DNA of 13,869 bases, taken from NCBI GenBank assembly GCA_963764805.1, contig CAVXUB010000007.1, positions 1 to 13,869 on the forward strand. Direction: 5' to 3'. Shown here in pieces: positions 13,132-13,869 of this stretch; within the stretch, counting starts at the first letter, position 1; every line of letters starts with the position of its first letter. The stretch is from CAVXUB01 sp963764805 (lineage in GTDB: Bacteria > Actinomycetota > Acidimicrobiia > Acidimicrobiales > Bog-793). Both the position numbers and the translations under genes were made by a program. The notes beneath the pieces were generated by a model that ran no database searches, was not told the origin of the DNA, and worked only from the letters and a program-made list of their open reading frames with translations.

Positions 13132-13162
13132 AATGCGCGGAGAAGCGCGCTCCAGACGCATT
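13132..13162. terminator. Imperfect stem-loop between convergent genes (possible bidirectional terminator)
   Basis: AATGCG (13132-13137) pairs with CGCATT (13157-13162). Inside, GGAG (13139-13142) pairs with CTCC (13150-13153) around a seven-base loop, with one- and three-base bulges. It lies 36 bases after the acyl-CoA synthetase stop and 20 bases past the stop of the opposing gene. There is no clean T-run. Position between convergent genes supports a terminator; the fold is only moderately stable by eye. Confidence 0.4.
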
Positions 13163-13181
13163 CCAATACACAATCTTCTCC

Positions 13182-13869
13182 CTATGTCGGCAGACGCGAG
13201 GCCTCCCGGTCCTCGTCCGCCAGGCGGGCGAACACGAGCAGCCCCTGGTTCGTCTGGCGGGTCGAGAGCACCTCGACCTGCACAGCCCGCTGGCCGACGA
13301 GGTGACCGGCGTCGTTGACCACCACCATGTCGCCGTCCGCCAGGTACCCCACTGCCTGACGCGGCTGGCGCCCGGCCCGTACGAGGTCCACCGCAAGCCC
13401 CTCGCCCGGGATGTGGTCCGGGGTCAGCTCGCCGGCGAGCCTGCGCAGGTCGAGCACGGGCAGGTCGAGCTCCTCGCGGGAGGCAGCGAGCGGCCCCGAG
13501 GCTGTCGCCACCCGCACGCCCATCTCCCCGGCCATGGCGGCGATCTTGGCGTCCATCGAGGCGCGCGCCGGCACGTCGCCGTGCACGACCGCCACCACGT
13601 ATCCGAGCTGGCGGAGCGCGTCGACGCTTTCAAGGGCTCGGCGGGCTCGGCGGGACGAGAGCGGGTCGGGTGTGTCGCCGAGTGAGCGCAGCTGGTCGAG
13701 GACGAACTCGGGCAGGAGCAGGTCGTGCGGGAGGAGCCCGGCCCTACCGAGAGCCAGCAGGCCGCGGTCCATCAAGGCGGAGGTGTCGACGAGCATCGCC
13801 CCTTCGGGAGCATCGCCCCTCCGCCCCGAGAGCCGCCGCGTGAGACCGAACGAGTCGGCGAGCTGTTCG
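13182..13869 (-). CDS. PIN/TRAM-domain protein (YacL-type), 5' end beyond window
   Basis: The frame is open to the window edge, so the N-terminus is missing. In YacL relatives several membrane helices precede the PIN domain. Visible here is a linker (LADSFGLTRRLSGRR), then a PIN nuclease fold starting at 13796: MLVDTSALMDRG with the first acidic residue, PEFVLDQLRSLGD, and SMDAKIAAMAGEMGV. A TRAM domain follows (TPDHIPGEGLAVDLVRAG, then AVGYLADGDMVVVNDAGHLVGQRAVQVEVLSTRQTNQGLLVFARL), a nucleic-acid-binding module. The last PIN acidic residue, expected in a VxTND-type motif, is replaced by VATASGP, so catalysis is doubtful. ATG 13796 has no properly spaced Shine-Dalgarno sequence, and the homologous sequence upstream argues against it as the true start. 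It converges on the acyl-CoA synthetase. The family role, probably RNA-related, is not settled. Confidence 0.85.
   Translation of the reverse strand, partial: EQLADSFGLTRRLSGRRGDAPEGAMLVDTSALMDRGLLALGRAGLLPHDLLLPEFVLDQLRSLGDTPDPLSSRRARRALESVDALRQLGYVVAVVHGDVPARASMDAKIAAMAGEMGVRVATASGPLAASREELDLPVLDLRRLAGELTPDHIPGEGLAVDLVRAGRQPRQAVGYLADGDMVVVNDAGHLVGQRAVQVEVLSTRQTNQGLLVFARLADEDREASRLPT

Noticed and set aside
1..13869. CRISPR array, insertion sequence, integrase or phage genes
   Set aside because: No regularly spaced repeats, transposase or integrase motifs, or terminal inverted repeats with target duplications were seen. The two tRNA genes show no neighbouring attachment-site repeat.

Overview
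The window looks like a chromosomal segment of a high-GC Gram-positive bacterium (Actinomycetota). By eye the DNA is roughly two-thirds G+C, with G/C-rich third codon positions. The gene families are typical of actinobacteria: a KstR-like TetR repressor, a cytochrome-P450-type [3Fe-4S] ferredoxin, a three-gene proton-translocating transhydrogenase, a split isobutyryl-CoA-mutase-type enzyme and a FadD-like ligase. Several genes have no ribosome-binding site but carry a TAnnnT-like box 6-7 bases before the start codon, as in leaderless actinobacterial transcripts. I cannot name the genus; an uncultured lineage outside the well-known mycobacteria and streptomycetes is possible.

Layout. Positions 1-3509 read leftward, in the order [3Fe-4S] ferredoxin, LRV-repeat protein (overlapping the ferredoxin), glutamyl-tRNA synthetase gltX, a frameshifted DUF218/YdcF-like membrane protein, then tRNA-Gln(CTG) and tRNA-Glu(CTC), the last cut by the window edge. 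A divergent 311-base control region (3510-3820) holds several palindromes. It is followed by a rightward short-chain dehydrogenase (3821-4633), which converges on a leftward block: zinc alcohol dehydrogenase (5746-4667), preceded by a KstR-like TetR gene (6560-5919), preceded by a B12-dependent acyl-CoA mutase large subunit (8410-6713). Rightward from 8511 is an apparent operon, pntAA-pntAB-pntB-acyl-CoA synthetase. A leftward PIN/TRAM (YacL-type) gene, cut by the right edge, converges on it.

How the genes may work together. The middle and right parts look like accessory lipid or branched-acid metabolism: CoA activation (ligase), carbon-skeleton rearrangement (mutase), alcohol/carbonyl redox steps (ADH, SDR) and NADPH balance (transhydrogenase). 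This linkage is inference from proximity.

The most notable signal is regulatory. The KstR-like gene has at its own 5' end a perfect 14-bp palindrome fitting the KstR consensus TnnAACnnGTTnnA. Ten consecutive bases of that site recur over the predicted -10 box of the ADH promoter. Two unrelated palindromes lie further upstream of the same regulator. The second notable arrangement is a ferredoxin gene overlapping an LRV-repeat gene, recalling the Azotobacter LRV protein in which an Fe-S domain and LRV repeats are fused. I did not find a CRISPR array, insertion sequence, phage gene or obvious defence system.
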